Assembly: GCA_030248215.1 (NCBI GenBank)
Contig: JASANG010001251.1
Location: 37,993-101,992 of the forward strand
DNA length: 64,000 nt
Direction of reading: 5' to 3'
Source: Enoplolaimus lenunculus
Lineage: Eukaryota > Nematoda > Enoplea > Enoplida > Thoracostomopsidae
Made by a program: the position numbers and the translations under genes. This document shows positions 60,957 through 64,000 of the stretch, piece after piece (within the stretch, counting starts at the first letter, position 1; the number at the start of each line of letters is the position of its first letter). The notes beneath the pieces were generated by a model that was not told where the DNA came from, did no database searches, and worked only from the letters and a program-made list of their open reading frames with translations.

Positions 60957-61126
60957 CTTATTTACTATTTCGTTACGTAACTGTTTCTGTGTGGTGTCCA
61001 GTATTTTTCGGCATTTACGCGTCGACGATATCGCGTAAACGTGGCGTTTGAAATTTTGAATCGCTTCGCGGATTTCTGAGCGAGGAGCATCATAGCTGAA
61101 TTTTGTCAAGACCAGCCGTTCCTGCC
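60957..61126 (-). other. Exon-like segment present only in the right arm
   Basis: On the minus strand, an AG (…TTGTACACAG) precedes and a GTATACAGG donor-like site follows a 170-base open stretch. It encodes FSYDAPRSEIREAIQNFKRH and then RKCRKILDTTQKQLRNEIVN. The codon pattern looks coding-like. In the left arm the two outer flanks are joined with only about 19 bases between, so about 150 bp is missing there. It is antisense to the periphilin copy. I do not recognise the protein; it may be an exon of an unknown gene or part of an insertion. Confidence 0.35.
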
Positions 61127-61183
61127 CTGTGTACAATCCTATTAAAGAAGCATAATTTATTGTTTGTCCCGATTATTTTCTAG

Positions 61184-64000
61184 GTCAAATTCGCCTGCGG
61201 CCGCTGGAACCGATAGCGGCGCACGACGCACCAGTCCGTTGTTACGCAGTTCTGGAGCGTCTGGCCGGAAAGCTGGACTTGCCGCACGGCGTCGTACGGC
61301 GTCGAGTGGCGGATCGGCACCGGACGACGATGATGACGATCAGCGCGTTATCGGAGCCGCGGATAGTCGTCGGGTAAGTTGCGATTGAATCTACACTAGA
61401 ACAAGGGTGTAGCCACAGTGAAGAGTTAGGGTATCACACCACACTATTTTGTGTCTAAAAATCTATCGTAGTAGTAGTAGTAGTAGTAAATAAAGCAAAA
61501 GCTGTTTAAAAGTAAATGCGGAAATTAAAACGATCTCGTATTCAAATGATCTTGATTGATAATCAGATCCCATTTCAATTGGTACGCTAAGTAGGTTTCT
61601 GTATCCGGTTGCAAGTGGTTCAAAATGATGCTAGTAGTAAGAGGGTACGTATGTACGCTTAGCAGCAGAGATACCATGCTTTTTTGGAGTTTTCACGGAT
61701 TAATTTTCTATCACTAAGTAACGAAATGGGCGGAACGAATCATCCGGTGTTCAGTTTTCCAAACCGTTTGATTCGAACACGGATGTAGCCGGGTGGGATC
61801 AGATGTCAAACTGATCCCTCGGTGATTTCAGTTCACGTGTTATAGAAACATTTTATGTTGGTGACCCTTGACACAAGAGACAGTCCTTTGGAGAATGTAT
61901 AAAACGTAGCTTCAGTATCAATCGCTCGAAACTACGGAAAGTTTACGGTCTGTAATAGGTACATATGGTAGAAGTTGTGGGCTAATTTAGGGTATTTTCA
62001 ATCATGACTCGTCGCGTGAAAATTCACCGCCACCGCCAATGGGTTCAACCGGCGGCGATACGGCTGGGACAGCGTCTGTACGACAACGCGGCGACTCAAC
62101 AACACGACGGTCACAATCGCGGTCGAGTCGCCGTCAGTCGAGTTCAGACGCCGCCGTCGGATCATCGTCTGAACGCAACGGCGGCGACAGTAAGCGTGAC
62201 GGCGCCGCTACCGCCAACGCTGATTCTGACGATGATGACAAATTTGCGATACGCGACACAGAGTCGGCGCATCAATTAGCGCGACGCGCGGTAGCGTTGG
62301 CACGGGCGGATCGGAAAGGTAGTAGTAAGGTAAGTTGGTATAAATGACCAAGGTGTTTGGATACGGAGAAGTTAAGATGGTTGACTGAGTTAGAAGCTTT
62401 AGGTTGGTGGGTTGGCGCTTGGGTATTCTAAGTTGCTGGCGAGTGAGTTGGGACAAAGTACAACCGAATAGCTGTCTCCATCAAAAATGGACATTAGGTT
62501 CCGGTAATATATATTGCCGGATATTTATTGCAGAAATGTTGTAACATAACTATATTATACTATTATTTACGATCATCATATCAAGTATTTTTGTCAGTGA
62601 ATTTTGTTCGATATCATAAAAACAAGGGATTCATGAATGAATCCAGAAACAATAAGAGAAGATGCTATGTTGTTTTTTCAAAAATCCAAGTGGGAATTTT
62701 GATGGTTTTTTAGATCAAGAACGACAAGAGATTTACAGTTGACGCTTTGAACACTATATAAGTATATTTTAATATACTGTTTTCAAGCTAGATTTCAGTA
62801 AAAAGTCATTTTTTGAAAAAGCATATTATGTTAGAAGCAAGGACACAGCAGCTAACGCGAAAACGGGAACTATTCCTCAACCATGCTTTTATGGGTGATG
62901 GATTCGGATATTTGTGACAGGGACGGGCGAAAGCGCAATGCATAGTAATGGATTTTATTTCACCCAAAACCATGACTTAACCAAACCCTTACCCTACACC
63001 TGAGCTTAAGCCGAGACGTCCCAGTGGTCTCAAAGCCCAGTGTCCGACGAGATCGCATACCCTTGTACATGACATGAACAATATTTTTTATTTGATGTAG
63101 CTGAAATACAACAAATAGCACCGGTGGTGGCAGCGATAACTGTGATGTGCATGCGAAACACTCAGATGGCGGCGGTAATGGAAGTACAAGAGAAGATTCG
63201 ATTGAAAGTAGTGGTAAACCACCGAAACCAAAGGTTGCGAATAATGCACAAAACACTGGGACTACTTCAGAAGACGATGAAATAACAATTATTGAAACGT
63301 CGCCCAACGCCAAAAATGCTAACGGTGACTGTCGCCACGCGCTATCAACAGGTCAGTCCCGCGGTTTACCAGCTGGAAAACGAGCCCGGGCGGGGGCAAA
63401 TCAAAAGGAGCCTCCACCACCGCAGCCGTTATTTCCGGCGACTGATTTAGCTGAAATACCGACACCACCGCCAATCGAAGCGTCACCGGGCGATATTCCG
63501 CTACCGCCATCGGTCAACGCTGCGGCGACGGCGGCGGTGTCGCTAATTCCGCCAGAAGCGCCGCCGTTGCCACGGCCGGCAGATATACCGTTGCCGCCAG
63601 TTGTCGGCTGTGATATGGCCCTGTCTCTAGACAGGGATGTCAGAGCAGCCACCATTGACACCCGGTGGCAAGCGATACTATCGTTTTACAAGGGCGGACT
63701 GCGGGTCTGCGATGGTTAAAAAAGCCTGTGCGCCGTCGACGCCGCCATCTGGATTGAAAAAAGAAGCGAAAAATTTGCTAAAACATTCGAAAAAGACGAT
63801 GGCATCAAAAACCTCCGTCAGGAATCATTTCGTTTAATCCGACTGTCAGTGGTGGCGGCAGCAACAGCAATAGCCAAGCAACACCACCACCGGCGCAGAC
63901 AGCTAGTGCGACGTCCAAAGAGAACTGCGCGGGGATGGATGATAAAAAAGGCGCAGGAAAACATGGCCCGATCTTCTCAAAGCACAGGCGGTGCCAGTGC
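61184..64000 (+). pseudogene. 5'-truncated, frameshifted copy of the periphilin-like gene
   Basis: Copies of exons 3 (61184-61373), 4 (61991-62329) and 5 (from about 63100 to the window end) lie on the plus strand with intact splice signals. The first two exons are absent because they sit in the single-copy spacer on the other strand. Exons 3 and 4 encode the same residues as the left arm. Exon 5 begins with a one-base insertion relative to the left copy, so the incoming frame meets TAG within six codons. Further in, 63640-63720 is dense with substitutions and ends the original frame at 63717-63719, and more small changes follow. It is therefore unlikely to give a periphilin protein, unless the differences are sequence errors. 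Confidence 0.8.

Larger units (their letters stand above)
54745..64000. repeat. Right arm of the large inverted repeat (at least 9.25 kb)
   Basis: Inverted copy of 43692-52690, reaching the window end without a visible boundary. About 600 bp around 58340-58900 is essentially identical to 48650-49150. Elsewhere there are clustered indels: more minisatellite units, an extra roughly 150-bp segment near 60960-61125 and a divergent AT-rich block near 56110-56230. Confidence 0.93.

Overview
The window is animal nuclear DNA. It is AT-rich, has long introns with ordinary GT-AG signals, and is full of short non-autonomous DNA transposons. Four multi-exon genes can be read through matching intron phases. 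Three are recognisable animal genes: SLC38A10, a FOXN2/3-type forkhead gene, and a periphilin-1 (PPHLN1) relative. The fourth encodes a small LDL-receptor class A membrane protein. The compact genes, divergent sequences and transposon load suggest an invertebrate, but the species cannot be fixed from the sequence. No rRNA gene, convincing tRNA gene, CRISPR array or retroviral element was seen.

Layout. 1-7.0 kb is transposon-rich flank: nested TA-flanked MITEs, a hAT-type MITE with a perfect 8-bp target duplication, and a 975-bp element carrying tandem units. 7.0-12.5 kb (minus) is a seven-exon FOXN2/3-like gene; its four 3' exons are small. 12.5-17.8 kb is repeat-rich spacer with a foldback hairpin. 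17.85-20.5 kb (minus) holds three exons of a gene for a single-pass membrane protein with one LDL-A domain and two PPxY motifs. 22.2-34.2 kb (plus) is a complete SLC38A10 gene in 13 exons, with an 11-transmembrane-type N-terminal half and a very glutamine-rich tail. 34.2-40.3 kb is convergent spacer. 40.3-54.0 kb (minus) is the periphilin-like gene: Gly-rich and RS-rich start, long disordered middle, and the diagnostic C-terminal helical domain.

The most striking structure is a large imperfect palindrome. About 9.0 kb (43.69-52.69 kb) is repeated in inverted orientation at 54.75-64.0 kb, around a roughly 2-kb single-copy spacer that holds the first two periphilin exons. The right arm carries a 5'-truncated copy of the periphilin gene, broken by a frameshift. 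The arms are near-identical over long stretches but differ in minisatellite copy number (7 versus 10), in several indels, and in a roughly 150-bp exon-like segment found only on the right. The right arm runs off the window. It may be a real inverted duplication or two haplotypes joined in assembly.

The genes do not form a single pathway. LDL-A/PPxY and SLC38A10 are divergent neighbours, and SLC38A10 and periphilin are convergent.
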